Below, one piece after another: positions 34,825-43,873 of a stretch of 64,000 bases of DNA (the stretch's first letter is position 1; each line of letters starts with the position of its first letter). A program made the position numbers and the translations under genes. This DNA comes from an uncultured Dorea sp. Lineage in GTDB: Bacteria > Bacillota > Clostridia > Lachnospirales > Lachnospiraceae. A model generated the notes under the pieces. It worked only from the letters and a program-made list of their open reading frames with translations. It was not told where the DNA came from and made no database searches. The stretch spans positions 1 through 64,000 of the forward strand of contig URTM01000006.1 of the NCBI GenBank assembly GCA_900550865.1, given 5' to 3'.

Positions 34825-35478
34825 TTATACTACAGAAGCTTTGTGGATCCCTGTGATAGAGAATTCCACCCACTCTGCGATATTCGTTGCATGGTCTGCG
34901 ATACGTTCCAGATATTTGGCAACCATGATCAGGTCAATCGCCTCTACACCCTGCTCTCCTTTATTTTCCGCAATAAAGTCGATCAGTGTTGTCTTCACTT
35001 CTTCAAAAAGTTCATCCACGATATCATCATCTTTTATGACTTTTCTTGAAAGTTCAAGGTCTTTTTCCACATATGCATTGACGCTGTCACGCACCATCTT
35101 TCCGGCTGCTTCGGACATTTTGATGATCTTTGGAATGTCCTGCGCTTCCGACTTCTCCTCTGTAATGATGATCTCTGCAATATCCGAAGCCTGATCGCCG
35201 ATACGTTCCATATCTGTGATCATTTTCAGTGCCGCTGAAATCTGTCTCAAATCTCTTGCCACAGGCTGCTGCTGGAGAAGCAGTTTCAAACAGAGTCTTT
35301 CAATATCTGTCTCTGCCTGATCGATCTCTTCATCTGCCTCGATCACCTTCTGTGCCTGTTCCATACTTCCTTCTTTTAGTGCTGTTGTTGCTTTTCCGAT
35401 TGCAACTTCACATAACTCTCCCATACGTGTAAGCTGCTCATTAAGTAACTCCAGCTGCTGATCAAACCGATTACGCAT
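34825..35478 (-). CDS. phoU: Phosphate transport regulator PhoU
   Basis: A 217-residue all-helical protein of two PhoU repeats, each with an acidic metal-binding motif: DEEIDQAETDIE and DDIVDELFEE, and the signature sequence ERIGDQASDIAE / ERIADHATNIAE. PhoU links Pst transporter activity to PhoR and suppresses the regulon when phosphate is plentiful. It lies 3 bp after pstB and 16 bp before phoB. Confidence 0.96.
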   Translation of the reverse strand: MRNRFDQQLELLNEQLTRMGELCEVAIGKATTALKEGSMEQAQKVIEADEEIDQAETDIERLCLKLLLQQQPVARDLRQISAALKMITDMERIGDQASDIAEIIITEEKSEAQDIPKIIKMSEAAGKMVRDSVNAYVEKDLELSRKVIKDDDIVDELFEEVKTTLIDFIAENKGEQGVEAIDLIMVAKYLERIADHATNIAEWVEFSITGIHKASVV

Positions 35479-35481
35479 ATC

Positions 35482-36231
35482 TTAACCAAACCTCCCTGTG
35501 ATATAATCTTCTGTTCTTTTATCCGCCGGAATGGAGAATAATTTTTCTGTCTCATTATACTCGATCACTTCTCCCAACAGGAAGAATGCTGTGTTATCTG
35601 ATACACGTACAGCCTGCTGCATATTATGTGTTACCATAACGATAGTATAATCTTTTTTCAATTCCATCGCAAGGTCTTCTATCTTAGATGTCGAGATAGG
35701 ATCCAGTGCCGATGTCGGTTCATCCATAAGGAGAACTTCCGGCTGCACCGCCAGTGCTCTTGCAATACAGAGTCTCTGCTGCTGGCCGCCTGACATTCCA
35801 AGTGCGCTGGTCTTTAATCTGTCCTTGCATTCATTCCAGATTGCCGCATCTCTTAAAGATTTTTCTACCAGGTCATCCAGTTTTGCTTTTGAACGTATTC
35901 CATGGGTTCTTGGCCCATACGCAATATTATCATAGATACTCATTGGAAACGGATTCGGTTTCTGGAACACCATTCCAACTCTCTTTCTTAATAAATTCAC
36001 ATCGATATCACGGAAAATATCCTTGCCATCCAGAAGAATCTCTCCGTCAATCTTACATCCCTCTACCAGATCATTCATACGGTTGATTGATTTTAATAAT
36101 GTAGACTTTCCACATCCGGATGGTCCGATGAATGCTGTGATCTTATTCGCTTCTATCTCAAGATTCACATTTTTCAGAGCATGGAAATCACCGTAATGCA
36201 GTTCCATGTTCTTGATACTTATTTTACTCAT
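35482..36231 (-). CDS. pstB: Phosphate ABC transporter ATP-binding protein
   Basis: A 249-residue ABC ATPase. Walker A is GPSGCGKST, the Q-loop is in VGMVFQKPNPFPMSIYDN, the signature is LGMSGGQQQRLCIARAL, Walker B is LLMDEPTSALD, and the switch His is in VTHNM. PNPFP is typical of PstB. It energises phosphate import through PstC and PstA. It is 44 bp from pstA. Confidence 0.97.
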   Translation of the reverse strand: MSKISIKNMELHYGDFHALKNVNLEIEANKITAFIGPSGCGKSTLLKSINRMNDLVEGCKIDGEILLDGKDIFRDIDVNLLRKRVGMVFQKPNPFPMSIYDNIAYGPRTHGIRSKAKLDDLVEKSLRDAAIWNECKDRLKTSALGMSGGQQQRLCIARALAVQPEVLLMDEPTSALDPISTSKIEDLAMELKKDYTIVMVTHNMQQAVRVSDNTAFFLLGEVIEYNETEKLFSIPADKRTEDYITGRFG

Positions 36232-36275
36232 GTATGATTCCTTCCTGTTTTTTCTGATTTATCTCTGCACATCTG

Positions 36276-37139
36276 CTATGCTTTTGTAATCCGTTTGGCG
36301 ATCATGCCAGACAGGGTATTGATCACAACTACCAGCACCAGCAGTACTACAGCCGTCGCATAAGCCTGATTCATATAAAGACCTTCACTTGACAGATTAT
36401 ACATATGCACTGCCAGTGTTCTTCCTGAACTCAATACATTCTTTGGCACCTTTGCAACAGTACCTGCTGTATAGATCAATGCTGCCGTCTCTCCGACGAT
36501 TCGTCCGATCGCCAGGATCACACCGGCAAGGATTCCAGGTATTGCCGATGGAAGTACGATCCGGAATACTGTACGTAATTTTCCTGCTCCCAGTCCAAAA
36601 CTTCCTTCTCTGTAAGAATCCGGTACGGATTTCAATGCTTCCTCTGTACTTCTCATGATCAGCGGTAATACCATGATCGCAAGCGTAAAAGCTCCTGCCA
36701 GAATCGAAAATCCCCATTTACAGGTATTTACAAAGAACAGCATACCAAACAGTCCATATACGATAGATGGAATTCCCTGAAGCGTCTCTGTTGTAAGTCT
36801 GATCACTTCTACAAATTTATTACCACGTTTTGCATATTCCACAAGGAAGATTGCTGCGAAGATTCCAAATGGGACTGCGATCAGAAGTGATAACAGGGTC
36901 ATGATCACTGTGTTAATCAATGCCGGCATCAGCGAGGCATTTTCCGATGTATAGTGAAGTGAGAAAATGGATGGTTTCAAATACGGAACACCATGTACCA
37001 GCACATATACGATCAGAAATATAAGTACTGCAAATGTCATAATCGCAGAAAGCATGACCAGAAGCATTACGATCAGTGATCCAGGAGTTCTGGTATATGC
37101 TTTTAACTTATCTTTCCATGTTACTTCATTACTACTCAT
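36276..37139 (-). CDS. pstA: Phosphate ABC transporter permease PstA
   Basis: A 287-residue inner-membrane permease with six predicted helices. The ABC-coupling EAA loop is visible (SYREGSFGLGAGKLRTVFRI VLP region), as is GIPSIVYGLFG, typical of PstA/PstC. Its start overlaps the end of pstC by 8 bp, which implies coupled translation of the two channel halves. Confidence 0.96.
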   Translation of the reverse strand: MSSNEVTWKDKLKAYTRTPGSLIVMLLVMLSAIMTFAVLIFLIVYVLVHGVPYLKPSIFSLHYTSENASLMPALINTVIMTLLSLLIAVPFGIFAAIFLVEYAKRGNKFVEVIRLTTETLQGIPSIVYGLFGMLFFVNTCKWGFSILAGAFTLAIMVLPLIMRSTEEALKSVPDSYREGSFGLGAGKLRTVFRIVLPSAIPGILAGVILAIGRIVGETAALIYTAGTVAKVPKNVLSSGRTLAVHMYNLSSEGLYMNQAYATAVVLLVLVVVINTLSGMIAKRITKA

Positions 37140-38007
37140 AATTCTTCCCCCTCTTCAAAAGTGCTACACAGAAGTTCAGAAGAAGGATAAATACGAAGAG
37201 AACTACGCCGGTTGCGATCAGTGCTTCTCTGTGAAGTCCGGACGCATATCCCATCTCAATTACGATATTGGCTGTCAGTGTTCTGACTCCTCTGAAGATT
37301 CCTTCCGGCATTCTCGGCTGATTACCAGCCACCATGATCACTGCCATCGTCTCTCCGATCGCACGTCCGATTCCCAGGACAATAGCTGCCACTACTCCGG
37401 ATTTGGCTGCCGGTAAAACAACGGTAAAGATTGCCCTTTCATGTGTTCCGCCAAGTGCTACCGCACCTTCATAATACTGTGTAGGAACTGCTCTGAGCGC
37501 TGATTCCGTAAGTCCGATGATCGTTGGCAGGATCATCATTCCCAGAAGAATGGATGCCGTGAGCATACTGCTTCCGTTACCGCCCCGGTGAAGTGTTCTT
37601 CCGATTTCCCTTACCCACGGTACGAGAACTACAAGACCGAAAAATCCATAGACAACGGATGGGATTCCTGCCAGAAGTTCTGTCGCCATCTTCAGTGGTC
37701 TATAGATTACTTTCGGACAATAGAATGCCATGAATACTGCTGTCAAGATTCCGATCGGTACACCGATGATAATTGCACCGGCCGTTACATACAGACTTCC
37801 AATGATCATTGGAAAGATTCCGTATATGTCATTCTTTGGTTTCCATAATTCACCGGTCAGGAATTTCCCGAATCCGATCTTACTCATTGCAGGAATTCCA
37901 TTTGCAAACAAGAAAATACAAATGAGTGCAACCGCCAGTACCGAAGCACAGGCGGCAACTGCAAACACTCCCTGCATGAATTTCTCTGTCCATGCTTTTG
38001 ATTTCAT
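37132..38007 (-). CDS. pstC: Phosphate ABC transporter permease PstC
   Basis: A 291-residue permease with six helices; it carries GIPSVVYGFFGL and the EAA region with YYEGAVALGGTHERAIF. PstC and PstA form the membrane channel. The ATG is 1 bp after the pstS stop and the 3' end overlaps pstA by 8 bp. Confidence 0.96.
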   Translation of the reverse strand: MKSKAWTEKFMQGVFAVAACASVLAVALICIFLFANGIPAMSKIGFGKFLTGELWKPKNDIYGIFPMIIGSLYVTAGAIIIGVPIGILTAVFMAFYCPKVIYRPLKMATELLAGIPSVVYGFFGLVVLVPWVREIGRTLHRGGNGSSMLTASILLGMMILPTIIGLTESALRAVPTQYYEGAVALGGTHERAIFTVVLPAAKSGVVAAIVLGIGRAIGETMAVIMVAGNQPRMPEGIFRGVRTLTANIVIEMGYASGLHREALIATGVVLFVFILLLNFCVALLKRGKNYE

Positions 38008-38008
38008 A

Positions 38009-38914
38009 TTATTTCACTACCTCATCCCATGTGGTTGCATCACCAGTGTAAATTGTCTTTACCTGATCACTGCTGAGTTCATCTGTTGTATTGTTTTTAT
38101 TTACAATAACTGCAATACCGTCTGTAGCAATTACCTGGCTGTCCAGTTTATCTTTTTCTTCATCCTGTAATTCACGTGATGCCATTCCGATATCATAACT
38201 TCCGTCGATTGCTGATGTCATACCTGTTGTAGAGTCTGTAGTCTGAAGCTCAATCTCTGCTCCTGTATTAACTTTCTTATATGCCTCGATCAGTTTTTCC
38301 ATAACCGGTGATACGGAAGATGATCCGCCGACAACCGCTTTTCCGGATGGCTTGCTTCCTGCATAAGCTTCTGATGAATCGTCTCCGATATATCCGTTGT
38401 CTGAAATCACCTGCTGTCCTTCTTTGCTCATGATATAAGCGATGAAGTCTTTTGCTACTTCGTTATCTGCACCTTTCTTTGTTGCAATGTTAAATGGTCT
38501 GCAGATTTTGTATTTTCCATCTTTGATGTTCTGCTCTGTGGCTTCTTCTCCGTCAATCTTTAAAGCTTTTACTGTATCATTTAATGATCCGAGTGATACA
38601 TAACCGATTGCATAATCATCTCCGGCTACTGTTGTAAGCATTACAGATGTGCTGTTTGTGATCTGTGCATCATCTGTTGTCATATCAACTTTTTCACCGT
38701 CTTTCTTTTCTTCAATTCCGAAAAGTTCAATGAATGCTCCTCTTGTTCCTGAGCCGTCCTCTCTGGAAACGATTGTTATATCATTGGAAGAATCCCAGTC
38801 ACTCTTGCTGCTCTTATCATCAGAAGATCCACTGTCTGAACTTCCACATCCAACTGCAAGTCCTGCTGTCATTGTTGCTACCGATAAAATTGCAATAAAC
38901 TTTTTCAACTTCAT
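38009..38914 (-). CDS. pstS: Phosphate-binding lipoprotein PstS
   Basis: A 301-residue lipoprotein: basic MKLKK, a hydrophobic stretch, and a lipobox ending AVGC, followed by a Ser/Asp-rich linker. It is a periplasmic-binding-protein fold with phosphate-contact motifs VSREDGSGTRGAF and GGSSSVSPVM. The ATG at 38914 has AAGGAG nine bases upstream; one six bases earlier is too close. The gene order of the two lobes looks permuted: the SREDGSGTR segment comes first and GGSSSVSP second. This is the first gene of the pst operon, under a Pho-box-like promoter. Confidence 0.94.
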   Translation of the reverse strand: MKLKKFIAILSVATMTAGLAVGCGSSDSGSSDDKSSKSDWDSSNDITIVSREDGSGTRGAFIELFGIEEKKDGEKVDMTTDDAQITNSTSVMLTTVAGDDYAIGYVSLGSLNDTVKALKIDGEEATEQNIKDGKYKICRPFNIATKKGADNEVAKDFIAYIMSKEGQQVISDNGYIGDDSSEAYAGSKPSGKAVVGGSSSVSPVMEKLIEAYKKVNTGAEIELQTTDSTTGMTSAIDGSYDIGMASRELQDEEKDKLDSQVIATDGIAVIVNKNNTTDELSSDQVKTIYTGDATTWDEVVK

Positions 38915-38995
38915 AATCATACTCTCCTTAGATTCTCATCTTTTTTCATTCTGATTTTTTCTTTGTCGTTTTCGACAATAGCTATATTAATAGAC

Positions 38996-39040
38996 GTTTG
39001 TTAAATCCAAAATCTGTGGATTGTTAAATATATGTAAAGT
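38996..39040 (-). promoter_or_regulatory. Pho-box-like repeats upstream of pstS
   Basis: On the minus strand TTTACAT, TTTAACA and TTTAACA occur at about 39038, 39028 and 39005, with spacing close to one and two DNA turns (about 11 and 23 bp). This resembles the TT(A/T)ACA repeats bound by PhoP/PhoB in Firmicutes. A TATTAAT -10 candidate lies just downstream. Between it and the gene TTGTCGAAAACGACAA forms a small hairpin. Confidence 0.6.
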
Positions 39041-39249
39041 GTATGCAGGAATTGTATGGAAATATAAAATCGCTTTTTTCATAGCCGGATTTTATGACTG
39101 TGTGCTTTCAAATTGAATTTCTTAATTTTTCATGCTATAATTCCTCTACAGGGCTGTCTGGAAATGCTTTTCCGGATATGTTTTTGTTACTTATTTACAA
39201 AAATAAACAGAAATTTTACATTATAAAGAAGAAAGAGGATTATAATTCT

Positions 39250-40110
39250 ATGTGGATTGCAGATCAATGGAAAGATTATGAAGTAATCGATTGTAGTAAA
39301 GGTGAGAAATTAGAGCGCTGGGGACAGTACACTCTGGTCCGTCCGGACCCGCAGGTAATCTGGGATACTCCGAAAACGGAACGCGGCTGGAAACATATGA
39401 ACGGCCACTATCACCGCAGCAAGAAAGGCGGCGGGGAATGGGAATTCTTCAGTCTCCCGGAACAATGGCAGATTCATTATAAAGAACTTACATTTAACTT
39501 GAAGCCTTTCAGCTTCAAGCACACCGGACTTTTCCCGGAACAGGCAACGAACTGGGACTGGTTCTCTGAGAAAATCAGAAATGCAGGAAGACCGATCAAA
39601 GTACTGAATCTCTTTGCTTACACAGGTGGTGCTACTCTCGCAGCCGCTGCTGCCGGAGCAAGTGTTACACATGTAGATGCTTCTAAAGGAATGGTTGCAT
39701 GGGCAAAGGAAAATGCAGCTTCTTCCGGATTGTCTGACAGACCGATCCGCTGGCTGGTCGATGACTGTGTAAAATTCGTAGAGCGTGAGATCCGCCGCGG
39801 CAATCACTATGATGCTATCATTATGGATCCACCGTCATACGGACGCGGACCTAAGGGGGAAATCTGGAAGATCGAAGATGCAATTCATCCGCTGATCAAA
39901 CTGTGCACACAGATTCTGTCGGATGACCCGTTATTCTTCCTGGTCAACTCTTACACAACCGGACTGGCACCGGCTGTTCTGACTTATATGCTTGGAACGG
40001 AGCTTAAGAAATGGGGCGGACATGTGGATTCACAGGAGATTGGGCTGCCGGTTACGCATTCCGGACTGGTGCTGCCTTGTGGGGCTTCCGGGAGATGGGA
40101 AGCACAATAA
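39250..40110 (+). CDS. Class I SAM-dependent methyltransferase (RlmI/RlmK-like, PF10672)
   Basis: A 286-residue cytosolic enzyme. The Rossmann core has VLNLFAYTGGATLAAAAAG (SAM loop), THVDASKGMVAWAKEN, and the catalytic motif IIMDPPSYGRGP, which is typical of the rRNA cytosine-5 methyltransferase group. The PUA domain of RlmI is missing, so it is a shorter relative; the substrate is probably RNA but unproven. The ATG at 39250 is chosen (AGAGG upstream); the frame extends 52 codons further without a ribosome site. A bidirectional terminator separates it from the polyol operon. Confidence 0.88.
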   Translation: MWIADQWKDYEVIDCSKGEKLERWGQYTLVRPDPQVIWDTPKTERGWKHMNGHYHRSKKGGGEWEFFSLPEQWQIHYKELTFNLKPFSFKHTGLFPEQATNWDWFSEKIRNAGRPIKVLNLFAYTGGATLAAAAAGASVTHVDASKGMVAWAKENAASSGLSDRPIRWLVDDCVKFVEREIRRGNHYDAIIMDPPSYGRGPKGEIWKIEDAIHPLIKLCTQILSDDPLFFLVNSYTTGLAPAVLTYMLGTELKKWGGHVDSQEIGLPVTHSGLVLPCGASGRWEAQ

Positions 40111-40124
40111 AAAGACAAAAATTG

Positions 40125-40161
40125 ACGGCCATACATAAAATCTTGTATGGCCGTATTTTTC
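40125..40161. terminator. Bidirectional intrinsic terminator between convergent genes
   Basis: ACGGCCATAC and its complement form a stem around about 10 nt. T-runs lie on both strands (ATTTTTC on plus, CAATTTTTG on minus), so it can serve both the methyltransferase gene and the kinase operon. Confidence 0.85.
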
Positions 40162-40174
40162 TTTCACTATATTT

Positions 40175-41140
40175 TTAATGCGTCAGATAAAACTCTTCTA
40201 CCTCTTCCTTTCGTGGAATTGCCGGAATTCCACCTCTTTTTTGTACACATAATGCCGCTGTTATATTTCCATACACTGCACATGACCGAATTTCATCCCA
40301 TGTCATTTCGTCCAGATTCTTATTTATCTGAAGGAAATGACTTAAGAATCCTCCCCAGAATGAATCACCTGCTCCGGTTGTATCTACTGCCTGAACCCGA
40401 TATCCAGGAACTTTTTCTTTCTTCTCTTTGGTGGCAATAAGAACTCCATCACCACCCAATGTTACCGCAACCAGAGACGGACCCATTTGTAACAACTTGT
40501 CTGCCGCCTGTTCATACGTGTCCATTCCGGTCAGCAATAAACTTTCTTCATCCGATACTTTCATTATATCTGCATTTTTTATGACAGAGCACATTCTTTC
40601 AACTGCCAATTTCCTGCTCTCCCATAAAGACTCCCGGTAATTTGGATCATATGAAATCAATGCTCCTGCTTTTTTTGCAGCTGCTACTGCTTCTTCTGTC
40701 GCACTTTTTGCCGGCTCATCTGTAAGAGATAATGATCCAAAATGAAAAATCCTGCAATTTTCCATTAACGAATGATCGATTTCTTCCGGTAAGAGCTGTG
40801 TATCTGCTCCCGGTTTCCTGGAAAATGAAAATTCTCTTTCTCCATTCTCTGCAATTTCTACAAAAGCAAGTGTTGTAAAATATTTTTCATCTTCCAACAG
40901 ATACGCAGTTCCAATTCCTTCCTGACGCAAAGTGTTTTTCAGGAATGCTCCATGCATATCTCTTCCCACTTTACCTGTAAATTCCGTCCGATATCCCATA
41001 TGGCTCGCTACCGTTAATAAATTTGCCGGTGCTCCACCCGGATTCTGTTCGAATAATTTTCTGTTATCTTTGCTTTTTCCGGCTTCTGTAAAATCAATCA
41101 GCAGTTCGCCTAACGCAACAATATCAACCTCTTTTTCCAT
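40175..41140 (-). CDS. PfkB-family sugar kinase, probable fructokinase
   Basis: A 321-residue ribokinase-fold enzyme with the N-terminal substrate motif GGAPANLLTVASHMG and the C-terminal catalytic motif DTTGAGDSFWGGFL (Asp base and anion hole). It is the last gene of a three-gene polyol operon; its start overlaps the transporter by 17 bp. Given the adjacent polyol dehydrogenase, it probably phosphorylates the resulting ketose (fructose to fructose-6-phosphate). The exact sugar is inferred, not shown. Confidence 0.9.
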   Translation of the reverse strand: MEKEVDIVALGELLIDFTEAGKSKDNRKLFEQNPGGAPANLLTVASHMGYRTEFTGKVGRDMHGAFLKNTLRQEGIGTAYLLEDEKYFTTLAFVEIAENGEREFSFSRKPGADTQLLPEEIDHSLMENCRIFHFGSLSLTDEPAKSATEEAVAAAKKAGALISYDPNYRESLWESRKLAVERMCSVIKNADIMKVSDEESLLLTGMDTYEQAADKLLQMGPSLVAVTLGGDGVLIATKEKKEKVPGYRVQAVDTTGAGDSFWGGFLSHFLQINKNLDEMTWDEIRSCAVYGNITAALCVQKRGGIPAIPRKEEVEEFYLTH

Positions 41141-42488
41141 TCTTCAGATCCTCCACGATTTCATTATACCGTTTTTTATTTAACCGGTAGAAAAATAATA
41201 CAACAGCTGTTACAATCCACAGAATCCCCGGAATGGTTGTAAATGCATGTTTCATAATACCGATAACCGTATCATTTTGTGCCTGATTTGCCACGTATCC
41301 ATATTTTCCAAGCAATGCCGCAAGCATCGCTGTACCGATCGCCATTCCAATCTTATTTCCAAGAGAAACGAATGCATACTGGAATCCATCATTTCGAAGT
41401 CCTGTTTTCCACTCTCCATATTCCACGCAGTCCGGAATGATCGCATAGATTGCTGTATTAAATCCCGAGAAAAAGAACTGTGTAACACCTGCCAGGATAT
41501 AGAATACGGCTGCTGAATCTTTTACATTAAAGAAGTACATTGCCAGCATTGAGATACCTGTTAAAAGAGCAAATATAGAAGCTGTCCTTCCTTTATTGTT
41601 AAGTTTTCGGAATACCGGTTGAAAACATGCGGCACCGATAATGGATGGAATAATAATGCACATAGAATAAGTTGTATAATAAGATGCATTTCCTTCTACA
41701 TATGTAAAATAATATAAAATGTCAGCATTTCTTCCATACAATGTAAATCCAAATAAAACCTGTCCGATCAAAGCAAGTATATACGGCTTATTATGCATCA
41801 CAGCTTTTAACTGTACTTTAATTGATATTTTTTCCTTTTCCGGAATCGTCACCTGCTCCTTCGTCTTTGCAAAGCAGAAGAAATGGCATGCCGCAAATAT
41901 ACATCCATAGATAATTGCTACAAATAAATATCCGTTCTTCGCACTCTGGCTTCCCAGCTTTCCAATCAAAGGTACTGTAATAATGTTGATAATCCCGATT
42001 GCAATCATAGCCGCAACCGAACGCGAAGTATTAATTTTTGCCCGTTCATCAATGTCCTGCGTCATCGCACCGCAAAGTGTTCCATACGGAATATTTACAC
42101 ATGTGTATCCCAGTACAAGCAGACAATATGTAATAATCATATAGATAATCTTTGCAGTATCTGGCCAGTCCGGATGTGCCCAGAATGTCAGCATTAAAAG
42201 TACTGCAGTAATGGGTGCAGCAACAAGCAGCCATGGACGGTAACGTCCCCATCTTGTTTTTGTCTTATCCGTCAATCCTCCGACAATCGGATCGTTGATC
42301 GCATCCCAGAATCTTGAAAATAACATCAATGCTGAAACAGCCGCCATACTGATTCCAAACACATCTGTATAAAATATCATTAAAAAATTACTTACAAACA
42401 TCCAGCTGAAATTGCATCCGACATCACCAAATCCATATGCAATTTTACTGATCAATGGCACTTTTCCATTCTTACCCTCGTTTCCCAT
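41124..42488 (-). CDS. GPH/MelB-family sugar or polyol : cation symporter
   Basis: A 454-residue MFS-fold protein with 12 helices. The GPH signature DAINDPIVGGLTDKTKTRWG in loop 2-3 and RPWLL are visible. The family imports sugars, glycosides or uronides with Na+ or H+. It lies between the dehydrogenase (55 bp upstream) and the kinase (17-bp overlap), so it most likely imports the polyol or sugar that these enzymes process. Confidence 0.92.
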   Translation of the reverse strand: MGNEGKNGKVPLISKIAYGFGDVGCNFSWMFVSNFLMIFYTDVFGISMAAVSALMLFSRFWDAINDPIVGGLTDKTKTRWGRYRPWLLVAAPITAVLLMLTFWAHPDWPDTAKIIYMIITYCLLVLGYTCVNIPYGTLCGAMTQDIDERAKINTSRSVAAMIAIGIINIITVPLIGKLGSQSAKNGYLFVAIIYGCIFAACHFFCFAKTKEQVTIPEKEKISIKVQLKAVMHNKPYILALIGQVLFGFTLYGRNADILYYFTYVEGNASYYTTYSMCIIIPSIIGAACFQPVFRKLNNKGRTASIFALLTGISMLAMYFFNVKDSAAVFYILAGVTQFFFSGFNTAIYAIIPDCVEYGEWKTGLRNDGFQYAFVSLGNKIGMAIGTAMLAALLGKYGYVANQAQNDTVIGIMKHAFTTIPGILWIVTAVVLFFYRLNKKRYNEIVEDLKNGKRG

Positions 42489-42543
42489 GGCTCCTCCTTA
42501 TCAGAGTTTCTGACAAAACTTCTGTTCTCTCCTGATCTAATCT

Positions 42544-43569
42544 TTATTCCTGTACATTAATGATTACTTTCATCGTTGTTTCCCGGTTATCATCGATATA
42601 CTGATAAGCTTTCAGATAATCCTGAAATGCAAATGTTTTTGAGATCAGTGGTCTTAAATGAACTTTTTCTTCATTTACGAGTCTGATTCCGTCAACATAG
42701 TCATCATGTCGGTACATCATTGTGCTCTTGATATCCAGTTCATGATCATTTGCTACCGCAAGATCAATCTCTGCCATTCCTGCAAACACTGCAACTAATA
42801 CGATAATACTTCCTTTTCTTGCATACTTGATCGCCTGTCCCATTGTGATGTTATTTCCTGCACAATCATAAATCACATCAGCTTTATCTGGTCCGAATGC
42901 TTCTACCATTGCTTCACCAAAGTCTTTTTCTTTTGTATTCACACAGACATCAATTCCACATTCTTTTGCCTTATCCAGACGCAGATCACTGACGTCCGTG
43001 ATCATTACTTTTGCTGCTCCCATTCCCTTCGCTGCCTGTGCCACAAGATTACCGATCGGTCCTGCACCAAGTACGGCAATATTCATTCCTTTCACATCAC
43101 CAACCTGCTTTACGCCGTGAACTGCAACAGCCAGCGGCTCGATCATTGCACCTTCTTCATATGACATTTCTTCCGGAATCGGTGTTACTTTCGATGCGTC
43201 TACTGCAAAATATTCCGATGCTGTTCCGGTTGTCTGGAATCCCATAACTTTTAATTCCTCACACAAATTGTATTTTCCGTGTCTGCATGGATAACATTCT
43301 CCGCAATATACCTGTGGCTCAATTGTTACTTTCTGCCCTTCGTGAAATGCTGTCACATCTTTTCCAAGTTTTACAACTTCGCCGGATACTTCATGTCCCT
43401 GTGTTACCGGATATGAGGTAAATGGATGCTTACCGTGATATACATGAATATCAGAGCCACAAATACCGATATTCATAATCTTTACCAATACCTGATCATC
43501 TTTTACCTCCGGAACTGGTACCTCTCTGAAAATAATCTCTCCTGGTTTTGTCATTACCTGCTGTAACAT
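42544..43569 (-). CDS. Zinc-dependent medium-chain alcohol dehydrogenase, sorbitol/polyol type
   Basis: A 341-residue MDR enzyme. Catalytic-zinc residues are in ICGSDIHVYHG and GHEVSGEV, and the structural-zinc loop has four Cys in CGECYPCRHGKYNLC. The NAD-binding loop is AVLGAGPIGNLVAQ. Similar to sorbitol, threonine and L-gulonate dehydrogenases. The ATG at 43569 follows AAGGAGGAAAACATT. First gene of the operon: polyol oxidation, transport and ketose phosphorylation. Sorbitol is the simplest substrate guess. Confidence 0.9.
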   Translation of the reverse strand: MLQQVMTKPGEIIFREVPVPEVKDDQVLVKIMNIGICGSDIHVYHGKHPFTSYPVTQGHEVSGEVVKLGKDVTAFHEGQKVTIEPQVYCGECYPCRHGKYNLCEELKVMGFQTTGTASEYFAVDASKVTPIPEEMSYEEGAMIEPLAVAVHGVKQVGDVKGMNIAVLGAGPIGNLVAQAAKGMGAAKVMITDVSDLRLDKAKECGIDVCVNTKEKDFGEAMVEAFGPDKADVIYDCAGNNITMGQAIKYARKGSIIVLVAVFAGMAEIDLAVANDHELDIKSTMMYRHDDYVDGIRLVNEEKVHLRPLISKTFAFQDYLKAYQYIDDNRETTMKVIINVQE

Positions 43570-43775
43570 AATGTTTTCCTCCTTCATTCTTTTACTTCGT
43601 CTTTTATTAAATGTTTTATTAAAGTAATTACATTATTGTACATCGGCTCTATTTTGTCAATATATGAATGTGTATTTCTGCTTGTTGCACAACTTTTGTC
43701 AGCTTCTTTTGTGCATATTTGCCAACTGGATATACATTACCTGCCAATTGCAACTTCTTCCGAGCACCTGACAAC
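43570..43775 (-). promoter_or_regulatory. Promoter and candidate operator of the polyol operon
   Basis: On the minus strand TTGACA (43660-43655) and AATAAT (43637-43632) are 17 bp apart. Two exact direct repeats, TTTTATTAAA on the plus strand (43602-43611 and 43614-43623), lie just downstream, where a repressor would block transcription. The ROK protein encoded upstream is the obvious candidate. No gene lies in this stretch. Confidence 0.6.
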
Positions 43776-43832
43776 AAAAAAAGAGGTAAATATTCAAAGT
43801 CCGTAATCATTACGAACCTTGAATTTCACCTC
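43776..43832 (-). terminator. Intrinsic terminator of the ROK gene
   Basis: A long imperfect stem on the minus strand (GAGGTGAAATTCAAGG against CTTTGAATATTTACCTC) is followed by TTTTTTTG. It separates the regulator from the operon it faces. Confidence 0.8.
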
Positions 43833-43873
43833 AGTTTTTCATTCTTATTCATTTTTCCTGCAACATATCAATT

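Noticed and set aside
38961..38976. TTGTCGAAAACGACAA as a terminator
   Set aside because: It has a short stem and lies inside the pstS promoter/leader; no upstream gene needs it and no T-run follows on the needed strand.
43783..43832. Riboswitch upstream of the polyol dehydrogenase
   Set aside because: The structure is a single long hairpin followed by a T-run, best explained as the ROK gene terminator.
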